From Limnoperna fortunei (taxonomy: Eukaryota; Mollusca; Bivalvia; Mytilida; Modiolidae), in contig OX104119.1 of assembly GCA_944474755.1 (NCBI GenBank), positions 46,463,927 to 46,527,926 of the forward strand: a DNA stretch of 64,000 nt, given 5' to 3'. The notes below the pieces were generated by a model. That model was not told the DNA's origin. It ran no database searches and saw only the letters and a program-made list of their open reading frames with translations. Shown in pieces: positions 1 through 11,845 of this stretch; position 1 is the stretch's first letter, and each line of letters begins with the position of its first letter. Both the position numbers and the translations under genes were made by a program.

Positions 1-2270
1 CTGGTGTCTTGGCAACCTAACTGGCAAAGAAATTAACACTGATAACAATAATGGATACCAACTTTGACAAGGCCAAAAAGGCACAACTAAAATTGCATTT
101 CTAACATTATCATGCACAATCTTATTTATTATTTTCCCTATCAAACTAAAAGGAGGAAATATATAAGGATTGAAATCGGACCATGAAATAGAAAATGCAT
201 CTGTATATGAGGACTGTGGGTCATATGACCATGAGACAAATGTTTCTAGCTGAGCATTTAAACGAGATGCAAAGAGATCAATATCAGGCTCTAAGAAATG
301 ACTACATAAAAATTTCAGGTTTTAAATTCGATTCTGTGGAATCAGTAAAATCTCTCGACGTATCAGAGTTATGCGAACCAGGAATATGTTGAGCTGATAT
401 AAAAATGTCTCAAGACCAAATTTAAGAAGACAGCTCATTCAACAAGAGGCCCCGTGCGGGATCCGGGTGGCTAAAAGAATAGACCGCAGTCGCGCTAGCT
501 TGTCGTAAAAGGCGACTAAATAGCGCCCAGTATCCTGACCGGCGTGTCAGGTCGGTTTGCCTAAAGACCGACTGGGATGTGTGCCCCAGGTGGTTGAATG
601 GGGTACCCCTGGCAAGCTGGGGTTGTCAGGCCATAATACGGAAAACCTGACCGCAAACCATATTAGTGCACCGTGTTGGGAAAAATGCCACGTTCCTCGC
701 ACGTTAAAGAACGCTGCTGTAGTATTCGTTATGAGAAGGGATTTCGATCCCGCTACAGGAGGCTAAATTGCCCGACCATATCCATCCTCCCATTTGCCAG
801 TGGCAATCTAAAATCCGTTACCCCTATTTTTCCTTGTGTCCCTTCCCATTTTCATTCATCATCATTTCATGTTCATTTTATCATCCATTTCATGTTCATC
901 GCCTGAATATAGCTGAAATATTGCTGCTCGGGCGTTAAACACCATTAATCAATCAATCAATCATTCAACAAGAGTGATGCCATTCCACCCATTTCATTGA
1001 TATAAGCCACTGCTGTTGTCTGAAATGCCTATATGCAGTGATTTCTTTTGGAGAGAAAAGCTGGAAGGGAATAAAAAATAGCCATCAATTCCAAAAAAAT
1101 TTATATGATTTTGTGCTTCCTCTTTGTTCCATCTACCACCAACCAATTTATCACCAAATTTTGTGCCCCAACCCTGAATTGAGGCATCACACTCAATCTA
1201 AAAGTATTTGGTCTAATTAATTTTCCATTGAATTTTTTCAAATTAGAAACCCACCATAAAATATATTTTCTTGCAATTTCAGATAAATTTGTCTCAGTAT
1301 CAAAATCACCATTAGAACTTGACAAAGCTGAAATTTTGTCACGTTCCATAGAACTATAATGCAAAGGACCAACAGTCACTGCTTTGAAGGCATAAACTAC
1401 TAATCCAATAAAGAAAGCTAAACAGCGTATTAGAACCATTTCTTTGTTTAACAACAATTTACCAAGGGAAACAATTTTATCAACTTTTTCTTCAGTCAAA
1501 AAGACTTTGAAGACAACCGTATCAATGATTAAACCAAAGAAAACTATTCGTTTTGTTGGTAAAAGAACAGACGTCTTTAAATTGACTCGGTAACCCAATT
1601 TATCTAATTTATTTGTCATAAATAGTTTTTTGCTGACAATCATCAAAATTACTATCCACACAAAGAGAATCATCAATGTAATAAATACATCTAATGATGC
1701 TAAGTTTTCTATAGAAAGCATAAACAGGTTTTAATACTTTGGTAAAAACTCTAGGTGCTGATGCCAGACCAAACCACAAAACTTGAAATTCATATAAATT
1801 GTTATTCCTAGAAAAACGCAAGTATTTTTTAAAATCCTTATGCATCACTAACTAAAATATGCATCAGGAAGATATATGGATGTCAGAAAATCATTTCTAA
1901 CAATCAGATCTAATGCAAAAGAAATGTTCTCCTGTTTGAAATGTTGATCTTTGACAAACGTATTCAGATTTTTTAATTTTAAATAAATAATTTGGCGCAA
2001 AGTTCCATCTTTCTTGGGGACCAGAAAAATATTTGATATGAATTGCCCTTCAACAGGATCAACCTTTAAAATAGCTCCTTTTGCTAGCAGTTTATTAACC
2101 TCATCAGTGACAACCTTAGCTTTATCAGTGGAGAAATTTATTTCCCTCATTACTGATGAAATCTTCGGCAAGATTTCAAATTCTATTTGATAGACATTTT
2201 GTACAGTATCTAAAATCCATTGATCTGAAGTAATTTTATATCACTTAGAACTATTTAGATTTCTCACCTT
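1..2270 (-). pseudogene. DIRS-like reverse transcriptase / RNase H remnant
   Basis: Minus-strand fragments form one broken polyprotein. A block at 2171-1848 has the N-terminal RT motifs LLAKGAI and FLVPKKDGT and ends with LPDAYFS. The 1848-1609 block has KYLRF, FGLASAPRVFTK and the catalytic YIDD box. The 1721-1101 block covers the connection and start of RNase H. After a stop the trace continues with an ISDNSS-like RNase H motif near 1040, is interrupted by the SINE-like element, and resumes at 434-1 with SAQHIPG, PDIDLFASRLNAQL and FPPFSLI-like motifs. In-frame stops and shifts occur between all blocks. The motifs are what I see; the DIRS family assignment rests on known conservation of these motifs. 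Confidence 0.7.
449..960 (+). mobile_element. SINE-like retroposon, subfamily A, copy 1
   Basis: A 512-bp element starts GCCCCGTGCGGGATCC and ends in a (ATCA)n tail after the sequence CCTGAATATAGCTGAAATA. It is flanked by a perfect 14-bp target-site duplication, TCATTCAACAAGAG, at 435-448 and 961-974. Nearly the same sequence recurs at 4768-5275, and its distal two thirds recur in diverged form at four further places in the window. It has no credible ORF. The 3' tail matches the tail of two RNase H-encoding LINE copies in this window (10634-11833 and 15112-17448), so mobilisation by that LINE is likely. It interrupts the RNase H region of the DIRS-like element. Confidence 0.85.
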
Positions 2271-2284
2271 TTCAACAGAAGGTT

Positions 2285-3766
2285 CTAATAACGGTTGTAA
2301 TTGCCCCTGGCAGCTCTTGAGGTTCCTCTGTAAGACCCTCTGCTCCTACCTCTCTGAGGTGGAAATCTGTTGCCCAGTCCCATGACAGGACCCTTGTAGT
2401 TTAAATTTCCATGGTTACTGTTATAGTAATTGAAACCAGAACCATAAACCTTAGATTTACCTAGAGGTTTAGACTTAATTGTCATAGGTTTTTGGTAAAA
2501 TCTCCCAACCCCTTCTTTTTCTTAGTACTATCAGTGCCAAATAACAAATTATCAACTGCTACATCATTTTTACAGAAAGGCTTAAACCTTTCATTAAAGT
2601 TTGGTCTCATTATCGACACGCCTCTGTGAAAAACTACGAAATGAAGTACCCAAAAGACATAAAAAGTCTGTCAGCATAGCCCTTGTTTTAACAATGTCTA
2701 GAGGCTCAGTTTTTGTACAGAGATCAGCCAACTGAACTAGTGGGATCATACCTTTTGCCATGTATCTCTGAACCCCCTGTAATTTAGAATCTGCATTTTG
2801 TACAGGTTTGGGAAGAGCTGCCCAAATTTCCTTATTAACTCTAGAACAGCAAAACTTGTCACAGTTTTGTGGTCTGAGATACTTATCTTCTATAATTTTT
2901 ATACTAGCAACGTAGGATTTTATTGTAACCGCAGCTTTTGCCAGACCAACATTTATTGAAGGACCAGTTTATTCTTCTGACCTCAATTGTGGAATTTCCC
3001 ATAAATCAATTCCATCAGTATTACACAGAACATTCCGACTCGTGTCATGAACAGCCGAAGTTACATGAACAGGACTAGAAAAAGTACTACATATACCATT
3101 ACTCTGGGCCGGTACATCACATGTAGAAACAGCCGTATTGTCAGGTTGTACCTGCTGAATATATTGATCATGGAAAGCCACAGCAAAACCACTGGCAGGA
3201 TCAAATGAACAAGCATTAACAGTAGCAGGACTATCACTAGATAAATAACTAGATACAGGTGAATTACATAAATAATTTGTATCAAAATTGTTAACAACAT
3301 CATCAGAATCTAAACTTGGCTCTAATGAAAGAATAGGCCTGTAAGAATTTTGAGCCATTCTTGGCACTTCAGAATTAATACAAGTGGGCCTTGCAGCAGA
3401 ACTAGATGCCCTTGTAACAGTACTATTTTTGTAATACTTTATCAATACTATCCAAAGATTTAGCCATTGAGTCAATACCCATTTTCTGTTTTAGCTCCTG
3501 AATTTCATTATGTGAAAAAGAAGATTTAATTACTTTTGCAGGCCTATCCCTTGCTGATTTACTGGCTTTTCTTTTTACACCCTTATCAACTAATGCAGAG
3601 ATCTTTATAACTCTACCAACAGAAGCTTTGCCTTTTCTAGTTTTTGATAACTTAAGGGTCATCTTCCATCAATTATGACGACCTCATGTTCATTCATACT
3701 ATTAACAGGCACATTCAGATCATTACCATTATCTAATAACAACACATTAGACTGGTCATCAGCCAT
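2285..3766 (-). pseudogene. DIRS-like gag (ORF1) remnant
   Basis: An ATG at 3766 opens a 35-codon acidic ORF ending at 3659. Its stop overlaps the ATG of a 79-residue basic ORF (3662-3423) rich in Lys, Arg and Ser. That ORF overlaps a Ser-rich ORF (3475-2969). The trace ends in an Arg/Gly/Tyr-rich tail (2485-2285) with RGRSRGS and RAARGNYN, a nucleic-acid-binding style C-terminus. Around 2600-2490 a FNERFKPFC and LLFG motif pair resembles DIRS ORF1 proteins. The several overlapping frames most likely reflect frameshift decay of one gag-like ORF. It lies directly upstream of the RT on the same strand, as expected for the element. Confidence 0.55.
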
Positions 3767-3790
3767 AATATTTCTATATTTCAATAACAC

Positions 3791-4767
3791 ACCTCCAAAA
3801 ACGACAAACAGGTGTGTAAAACAGAATTATTGATAAAATAAACATTATTATCAGATACACTGAGTGGTGTTCGAAAAACGATCAATAAAATGTAAACAAT
3901 AAACTCTCGTTCCACGTAGAGAGTAAAACAAATAATTTCAAAATTTCTTGTCGTAGTACGTACACAAGTTAATAAATTCTAACAAGAACAAACGTCGAAA
4001 GTCCATTGCATTAAAATGTGATAAACAAATTTAGAAAATGTCAGTGAAGTAAGTTCAGAACCACGTTAAAAAAACTACTCACTTGAAAAACGGAAATTTA
4101 AATTGTGGTGTACAAGCCAAACGTACACTACAACGCTCCAGAGAAAATATGATTGTGCTGCACGATAAAATGTGTTTATATACGAGGTCACTATATGTCA
4201 GGTCAGTATTTAGGATGCTGACAGACTATAGGTACTCTATAGTCTTTTTCTTTTAACGGAGATTATACTGTAACGCTTTAATGCTCATAGAGAACTTAAA
4301 GCTATGTAATTACTTCGAAGAGACGAAGGCGAATATGATTAAGAACGTTAGTTGACATTGAAACGTTACTGACCTTAGTGAAAAATGCAGTTCACCAAAG
4401 ATAATGTGCTGTTCATAAATTGAGTTTTTTACATTTTTGGAAGTACCTTTATTTCTTGGCAGATTCACTTTATATGTAATTTGTTTAGAAATGCGTACAA
4501 AGGAAAAAATACAGTCGCAATGGCCACTTAATATATCTTGTTATCTTTGTTTTTGTACCATAGTGTGTTCTTTTAAAAACAATATGTAAATCTAATTAAG
4601 ACATTGCGGAGTTTTATATGTTGATTTAATCTTAGATAAATGAGAAAAGTAGAGAATATTTGAAGCCTGACAATAGTTACCTTTCTTCAGCATAAAGGCG
4701 TGTTTAGTCATTATACTTTAATTAAGATAATAATATCTTTTTTAAATATTATCTCATTGAAAAAATT
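3791..4767. other. AT-rich stretch without recognised gene
   Basis: The left part up to about 4200 may be the untranslated leader of the DIRS-like element. No ORF of note, no RNA gene and no clear repeat was seen beyond that. Confidence 0.4.
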
Positions 4768-5275
4768 GCCCCGTGCGGGATCCGGGTGGCTAAAAGAATA
4801 GACCGCAGTCGCGCAAGCTTGTCGTAAAAGGCGACTAAATAGCGCCCAGTACCCTGACCGGCGTGTCAGGTCGGTTTGCCTAAAGACCGACTGGGATGTG
4901 TGCCCCAGGTGGTTGAATGGGGTACCCCTGGCGAGCTGGGGTTGTCAGGCCATAATACGGAAAACCTGACCGCAAACCATATTAGTGCACCGTGTTGGGA
5001 AAATACCACGTTCCTCGCACGTTAAAGAACGCTGCTGTAGTACTCGCTATGAGTAGGGATTTCGATCCCGCTACAGGAGGCTAAATTGCCCGACCCTATC
5101 CATCCTCCCATTTGCCAGTGGCAATCTAAAACCCCTATTTTTCCTTGTGTCCCATCCCATTTTCATTCATCATCATTTCATGTTCATTTTATCATCCATT
5201 TCATGTTCATCGCCTGAATATAGCTGAAATAATGCTGCTCGGGCGTTAAACACCATTAATCAATCAATCAATCAA
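4768..5275 (+). mobile_element. SINE-like retroposon, subfamily A, copy 2
   Basis: A 508-bp sister of the element at 449-960, differing by a handful of substitutions and small indels. It starts at the same GCCCCGTGCGGG and ends in (ATCA)n. The flanks carry a perfect 14-bp target-site duplication, TCATTGAAAAAATT, at 4754-4767 and 5276-5289. Both copies of this subfamily inserted at a TCATT sequence, which suits priming of a tail ending in ATCA. The close similarity of the two copies suggests recent activity. Confidence 0.85.
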
Positions 5276-5289
5276 TCATTGAAAAAATT

Positions 5290-6199
5290 ACATAAATCAC
5301 ATCATGTTTAATCTGCATTATCAGACAAAAAAGAAAAGCTGTCTTAACGGATATACATGAGACTACTAAAAAATACAATTATTTTGAAATTTGTTTTTAA
5401 GACTTCTTTAGACATGAAATTTTAGCAACTGTAATAATAATGCGAACATTACCATTCACTTAGATGAAACTGCTGTCTCTGAAGAAAGAAAGTAACGAAA
5501 TTGTTGAATACGAATATGGTAACTGTCTTCACTAAAATTTGCAGAAAATTAAGAACGTCTAGTTAAAAAAATTTGTAAAACATTTACCAGGTACAAAACG
5601 TAAATGTAAGTTTTGTATAATTTCTGGAAAACTATGGGAGCGGTTGTTTACAGAAAAACGATTGCTGTAATTATTTTAAGCTATTGCTACTTAAAATGTT
5701 ATCTTTATTTTAGAGAAAAACACATTTTTAAACCATACAATAATTCAACGCTTCGAGCAGTCCTTCTCATCAATATCTAAATAGAGATCGGATATAAGTA
5801 TCTGTTATATCCTCACCTCCAAGCGTATTGTGATAGATGAACTTAAAAATCATCAAACTATGAATTATTTCGAGATAGGACGTCATCCATACAGGCTGAA
5901 TTTTTGTTGACTGACCAAACTTATCTCTTTTTACTGTAGTAGTCACTATATGAATCCTTTCGTACAGTAAGATAATAGAATATAAACTTGTAATTCAAAC
6001 CCAATGACCCAACATATGTGACTTTCGTGGTCCCATATCGTTTAACAACCTCAGTAATAATGCAATACCTTGGTTCGTTGGCACCATTTTTATTTTAGAT
6101 TTGATTAGAAAGGAAGAGATAAAGTTATTTACGAGATAAGTAGAAATGAAACTTTAAATCATAAACGCGTCTTTTGGTATCCACTGACTTCTTGCAGAG
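5290..6199 (+). other. Upstream region of C1q gene 1
   Basis: AT-rich with no ORF of note. I see no convincing TATA box close to the ATG at 6200. The ATG is preceded by a pyrimidine-rich stretch ending TTGCAG, which looks like a splice acceptor, so a 5' untranslated exon further upstream is possible. The homologous pseudogene copy has lost this acceptor-like sequence. Confidence 0.35.
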
Positions 6200-7783
6200 A
6201 TGTGGAGTTTAAGCACGGGATTTTGTAAATCTTTTCTGTTATATTACTTTTTGTTCTTTGTACAATGCAATGCAGGTAATACAAGATTGTTGAGTCAAAA
6301 TGGAGACATCAACGAGGCACGGATTCAACAAATGGAACTCGCCATACAGAACATTACGACAGTTGTAGACGAATTAAAGAGAGAGGTAAAATAAACCTTT
6401 AGTAAAAAATGTATGTTCAACAATATGTGCATAATGACGAATTCCATTGTTATTACCGGCTAAAGATGGGAAGCCACTGGAATCCGCTTACAACTTAAAA
6501 ACCTCCAGGGCGTTTTTACATCATTACTAGTTCCAACGATTAAATTAATTGTCTGCTTCGTTACGTGTATAATAAGTTTATACACATAACTTTATTTTAG
6601 CCTTTTGTGTAATACTTTGTTGTTTTGAAATGGTAGTAAAAAGTTGTCTTCTGCAAATATGTAAATCTATTGAATCATCATTGACTTCGACGAATTTTAT
6701 GTCTTGATTTCAGTTAAGTGTAAAAAACAGTCAAATTGGAAACCTGACAACAATAGTAAACTCTCTTCAGCGTAGGGGTATGTAAAGTGATAATAAATGG
6801 ACTTAAATAACTAATAATATTCAACATGAACAGGACAAGATAATATTTCACTTAGAACTAACTTATTAATCGTTTAAAATTTACATGTATTTATACATAA
6901 TGTACAGTAAACATATTTGATGCATTCTAAAATTAGTTACAAGATACTATAAACTATATAGTTACAAGTTATACATATTTTTTTACGTAATTAAAATGTA
7001 AAAGCTTTTAAAATTAGTTTATCATTTTTATGATAACAGGTACGTTCTTAAATGTAATTACAAAGAACATTTGGTATTTTAGGCTCATTTCATCATAAAA
7101 GTACATCAGCTTCATATTAAAGTATACAAATTGTTCTAATTATATACATTTGTATAATCACTCAGTCGTATTTATCAAACGTGGAACTTACAATATTCGA
7201 TTCATGTAAAACTGTTCTTCAGAGAATAGTGTTTCAATACAATTTATGAACCTAGCCTGTATTAAGTTCGATTGTTGTTATAAGACGTCTGGCTTGCGTA
7301 TGACGTTCATGATGTACTGTTATAATTAAATCTGGTCTTACTGTTTATCGGTATTTTGTAGTGGCATTCATGGCAGAATTATCAGGAAGTTATCTTAATC
7401 CGGCAGTTGGACAACACATTGTATACGACAAAGTCTACTTTAATGATGGAAACGGATATCATTCGTTTCATGGTACATTTATTGCTCCAATTGGTGGTTT
7501 ATATGAATTTTCCATGGGTGTCACGGCTAAAACCGGTAGCAATATTTGGACTAATATCAACATGATGCGAAATGGAATTACTATTGGATACATCCCTTTT
7601 GGTGGGTTGTCCACAGGGTATCCTTGGCTAAAAGAGACTGAATCAGTACTTGTTCATTTAGATGCCGGGGATGAAGTTTGGGTTCAAGTTACTGTTGCAA
7701 GTGGTGGTGCTGAAATTGCAACTGCATTGTACAAAACGATGCATACATACTTTTCTGGATACCTTATTAAAGGAGTTTCTTAA
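6200..7783 (+). CDS. Secreted C1q domain-containing protein, gene 1 (three exons)
   Basis: Exons are 6200-6385, 6714-6777 and 7362-7783, all with GT/AG borders. Joined they give 672 nt, or 223 residues. Exon 1 encodes a signal peptide (hydrophobic core about residues 11-22, likely cleavage after residue 25) and the start of a helical stalk. Exon 2 (22 codons) continues the stalk, with heptad-like hydrophobic spacing to about residue 83. Exon 3 encodes the whole C1q head (about 84-223), with the family pattern VAF near its start, then HGTFIAPIGGLYEFS, LDAGDEVWV and a closing FSGYL. There is no collagen repeat, so this is the stalk-plus-head secreted type common in bivalves. Such proteins usually form trimers and bind glycans or microbial surfaces; the ligand here is unknown. 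Possible polyadenylation signals are ATTAAA at 7965 and AATAAA at 8201. Confidence 0.85.
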
Positions 7784-10633
7784 ATGTCTACCAAAACTTT
7801 TTTGGTTATAGTTTTAATTATCCAGTAGATAGCACAATGGTTTAAACATATGATTAGATTTTTTCCTCATTCGGACGAAATTTAAAGGATAATTGATAAC
7901 TGACGTTATTGATTTTATTGGCGCGTAAACGCATGACCAATATAAATATTTGTTTTGTACTATTATTAAATTATAAAACTATACATACAAATGTGTTTTA
8001 TATGTGTGTGTCGTTATGTATTTTAGTTGTCTTTAAGGGCGTTATATTCTGTTTATATCCTCCTTTTTTAGCTGTGTTCTGATAACCACAAAGGTTTTTG
8101 GGTTTTCTGTAGACGCGTTGAAGCTTGCATTTCATGGTGTTTAATGTTTAATAACTTTGCAAGACAAACTTAAATTGAGAAAAAGAGATACATATTTAAA
8201 AATAAATTTATTTAGGTACCTCGGTATTACAATACAAGCTTGTGAAATTATAGGCAGTAAAACATAAAAGGACATCGTCTACAACGGATATTTTGTATTG
8301 TAATAAGCTGTAGCAAGTCACACAAGACCCAAAATATTTGGTAGGCATCAAGGTAACTTTACTAGGTCATCATGGGTCTGTAAAACATATTGCATGTAAT
8401 TCATTCAGTTCAAAAACCTAATAAATCTGATTAGAAATCTAAACAGGGAACATATTTCAGATTCACTGTAACAGTGAAATAATAGACAATCTATACACAA
8501 ATGTTTGTATATTGTGCAATGTTTCTTTAACGACATTACTGTTTTGCTTGACTGTTGTTTTCTACCTCTGAGACTAATATATATCATTATACAAATTCAT
8601 TTTCCTATTTGATTTCATTATGACAACAAATTCATGCAAAAATGTAACATATTTAAAATTCAAGATAAGCCACATTCATACATAATTAAATTAGAAATTA
8701 AAAGCAGAACAACAAATAGTACATTGTGTTTAATCATGAAAGAGATCATTCATACATGAAAAAAAGCACACGTTCCTCAGAATATGTGCAAATCTTACAC
8801 TGTCTTAATCCTACTGCTGTTCTTATAGAAAAATACATAAATTAAAATCTTAGGTTGAAAAAAATATGAAAACTGGTACCTAATGTTTCTCCTTTACATG
8901 AGTAACAACGTATAAATTACAATGGTCAATAAAGTGTGGTAACATTTAAAACTGGAAAGTTTCATAGTTGTTTTTAAATAATCAATTATATGCTAAGCAA
9001 TACATATCTTGTCAGCGTTTCACTTAATAATTGTGCCAAACATCAGAGAATAGCAATGGTTAAAATAAGCCTCTAATAGCTAAATTCAATAAGTTGACAT
9101 ACAATTATTGTTAACTAAACAGCATAATAAATTACAGAATATATTTCATTATACAACTAATATAGTTGATCTTGAGAGAACATGGGAGGTAGTGAATGGT
9201 TGGCATGAAGGCATGTCACAAAAAAAATTGAATTTCATAGTCGTTACAAGGCTTCATCACATCTATAAAGACAGACGAGAAGTTGTTAAAAAGACTTTTT
9301 GATGAAATTTGAGGTGTTGGTTGTAGAAAACGCTTTGTCATCTGAGGAGTTGAAAAGAAAGTTGGAAACGAATCGAGCATGTTCATTACACCATGGATCC
9401 CGCCAAACAGTTTAACATATTCAGCCTGTTATGAAAAATGTGTGTACATTATCCGCAATACAAAATAATATGCTACGTCCATCGCAACGCGCACGCATTC
9501 TAAGGTCAAAGCTATGAAAATATGTCAAAACACTATCAAGCTTGACAAGCAAGCTTTCACACAATAGTTCTACAAATCCACCTACTATATCGGAAATATT
9601 ACAAGATATTTCAATAAATGCCGATTTGATAGAGTTGATAGAGAGATTAATAAACTTAAAAGTATTTAGAAAAACATAAAAAGCTCATTTTGAGTCTTAA
9701 ACGTGCTAGAAGTGGTTAGCCTTTAAAACAATGTAATGCGCGAAACAACGTTAGAACAGAACTTGTAGTTTTTGGAGTTTTGACTGTAGAAACATTCAAA
9801 CCGCACTCCACAATAAAAGAATACCACGAAGGTGTATTGCGTAACTCTATTAAAGACCAACTACAAATAAACATAAATTTCTACACAAGGTGCATCGGCT
9901 TCATAAAAGTAATGACAATTAACCGAGGGATCGTGGCAAGAAATGTTCATTTTTCATACAAAAAGAAATGTCATAAAACACGGACAGTTTTGAAAGAAAC
10001 TCCCACACCAAGAAAAAATGTATTTTCATTTTCAAAGGAAATAAGCGAATATAAGAAGAAATTGGTTTCTATTATGATTTTTTGGGGATTGATGTTCTCA
10101 AAAAGAATTTTAAAGAACATAATAAATTCATAGATTAAGATTAAGACTATTCATAATTGATGGGTCTCTTCTCAAGATACAAATGGATTTTGTATATGCC
10201 CCGAAGCATGAACAATATTCTTCAGAAAAATCTTTTTCTGAACGTGACAGTGGATTGTTAAATTTTATCAAAAAGATATTATTGCAAAATCAGGTAAACT
10301 TCAAGATTGTGTAGTATCAAATAAATCCGCGTTAGATACATTTGATTTAGGTGAAGATCCCAAATTGATATGTAAGAAGACGAGTTTTAGCAGACAAAAA
10401 ATAGTATTTTGTTTTGTTGTGTTTTTTCGTTATCCTTACGCACAAATCATTTTATTGTAATTCCATAAATCTATTTGTCTTGTTTTATACACTTATATGA
10501 CTAAGATAGAAAGTACAAAGCGTGCGGCTATCTGGTGACGCACTCATGATGATAAGCACAAGTAGAGGTGAACTTTTATTTGATTTGTTCAGTGATTGAC
10601 ACACGTTTATCCAGTTTGTCTTGGATTTGTGTT
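7784..10633. other. 3' flank of C1q gene 1 and non-coding DNA
   Basis: AT-rich DNA shared with 29315-32139 in the second copy. Short ORFs on both strands are broken differently in the two copies, so I do not regard them as genes, except for the decayed fragment at 9216-9425. No RNA gene was seen. Confidence 0.5.
9216..9425 (-). pseudogene. Possible remnant of a repeated mobile-element ORF (KLFGGIH motif)
   Basis: The minus strand is open for 69 codons and contains AEYVKLFGGIHGVMNML near its start, followed by many Phe and Ser residues and then a stop. I recall similar FGGLHIEM-type motifs in a repeated, transposon-associated gene family of cnidarians and molluscs, but cannot verify this here. 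The matching stretch in the second segment copy (about 30735-30960) is interrupted at a different place, although one part past the stop in this copy is still open there. If real, it is the internal scrap of a dead gene that predates the segmental duplication. Confidence 0.3.
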
Positions 10634-11833
10634 GGCCTCCGAATTAAATCTCATTTGGAAAATTCTGGTATGAATTACGATGAAATTGCTGCAATCGAAA
10701 TTCCGCATAATCCCCCGTGGTTGAACCCCAAACCGATGTTTATTTATGATCTAAGAAAACATAAAAAGTCCGACACAAACGTTTAATAATACAACCACAT
10801 TATGCAGAAAATAAATCTTATTACCCTGACTATAGTACTATTTACGCAGACGGGTCAAAAGACGGTGATAAAGTCGCCTCGGCCGCTGTCTTCAGAGAGC
10901 GTGTTGAAACTCGCCGCCTTCCGTCAACCTCATCTGTATTTACAGCAGAGGCGCAAGCTATTCTTCTTGCGATGAAAATAGTTGCTTCGTCAGACGAATG
11001 CAAATTTATTGTCTGCTCCGATTCCCTGTCTTGTCTAATTGCCATTGAAAATTTAAAAATTAAAAATCCTTACATTTTAATAATTATTCAAATCTACAAA
11101 TCTCTTGTTGCTTTGGGAAAAGAAATTATCTTCTTCTGGATTCCCAGTCATGTCGGAATCCGTGGAAACACAGTCGTGGATCAGGAGGCTAAAAATGCAC
11201 TAAATGATACTATCATTAACTGTAATATTCCGTTTTCCGATTTTAAACCGTTGATTTTTAAATATATTTATAATTTGTGGCAGAGTGGTTGGGATCTCCA
11301 AGTTCATTATAAACTTCATGAGATCCAGCCACTACTGCACACAAATAATTTTAAATGTTTTAGAGAGAAGTCGTTTTAACAAGGTGTGGCCTTGGTCATA
11401 CCAGGACGACACAAAGTTATATTTTAAACAATTAGCCACGACCCGAATGTGTGCCATGCAACAGTCCATACACCTTTAAGCATGTCTTGATGGACTGTGT
11501 GGACGTGGCCCACATTCGGGAACGTTTCTATAGTGCAGATACGTATTTTAATTTATTTAAAACTGTCGCTGGCGACACAATTTTAAAGTTCTTAAAGGAA
11601 ATTAATTTATTTAAACAAATTTAATTTCACTATTAATTGTGATAGTTCATATTTTTTATTGTTTTAACTACCATTTTTATCTGTGTATATTCTCATATTA
11701 TTGCATGAGATCACGTTTAAGTATAAAAAGGAGGCATGACGTTCTAATAATTGAAAAGTTATAATGTTCACGTCCTGAATATAGCTGAAATATTGCTTGC
11801 TGGACGTTAAACATCAATCAATCAATCAAACAA
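10634..11833 (+). mobile_element. 5'-truncated RNase H-encoding LINE (I/Nimb-like), copy 1
   Basis: A 1200-bp insertion flanked by a perfect 12-bp target-site duplication, TGGATTTGTGTT, at 10622-10633 and 11834-11845. The coding part matches the longer copy at 15112-17448: an RKHKKSD segment, an RNase H domain with a YADGSKDGDK-like opening (Thr to Ala at the third position of the usual YTDGS) and AEAQAI, and a closing SHVGIRGN and VDQEAK motif. A Cys-rich C-terminus follows, then a 3' UTR and the CCTGAATATAGCTGAAATA tail with (ATCA)n. Frames are broken, for example around 10785 and 11379. The empty site is preserved in the second segment copy at 32128-32139. Confidence 0.85.
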
Positions 11834-11845
11834 TGGATTTGTGTT

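Larger units (their letters stand above)
1..3790 (-). mobile_element. DIRS-like (tyrosine-recombinase type) retrotransposon, decayed, truncated by the window edge
   Basis: Read on the minus strand, this stretch gives in order a gag-like region (3766 to 2285), a reverse transcriptase (about 2260 to 1609), an RNase H region (about 1720 to 961, continuing at 434) and a C-terminal block (to base 1) with a PDIDLFASRLNAQL-like motif followed by an FPPFSLI-like motif. That order and the last two motifs are typical of DIRS-type elements. The tyrosine recombinase that should follow lies outside the window or is lost. The frame is broken many times, so it is dead. A SINE-like element (449-960) sits inside the RNase H region. 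The 5' flank to about 4200 may be its leader, but I could not find terminal inverted repeats. Confidence 0.75.

Noticed and set aside
195..392. 65-codon plus-strand ORF
   Set aside because: It is the antisense of the DIRS-like PDIDLFASRLNAQL region, which explains the conservation better.
557..906. Two plus-strand ORFs at 557-766 and 673-906
   Set aside because: They lie inside the SINE-like element, overlap each other in different frames and have no motif.
9780..10133. 117-codon plus-strand ORF
   Set aside because: The matching region in the second segment copy is broken by several indels and no family motif is visible.
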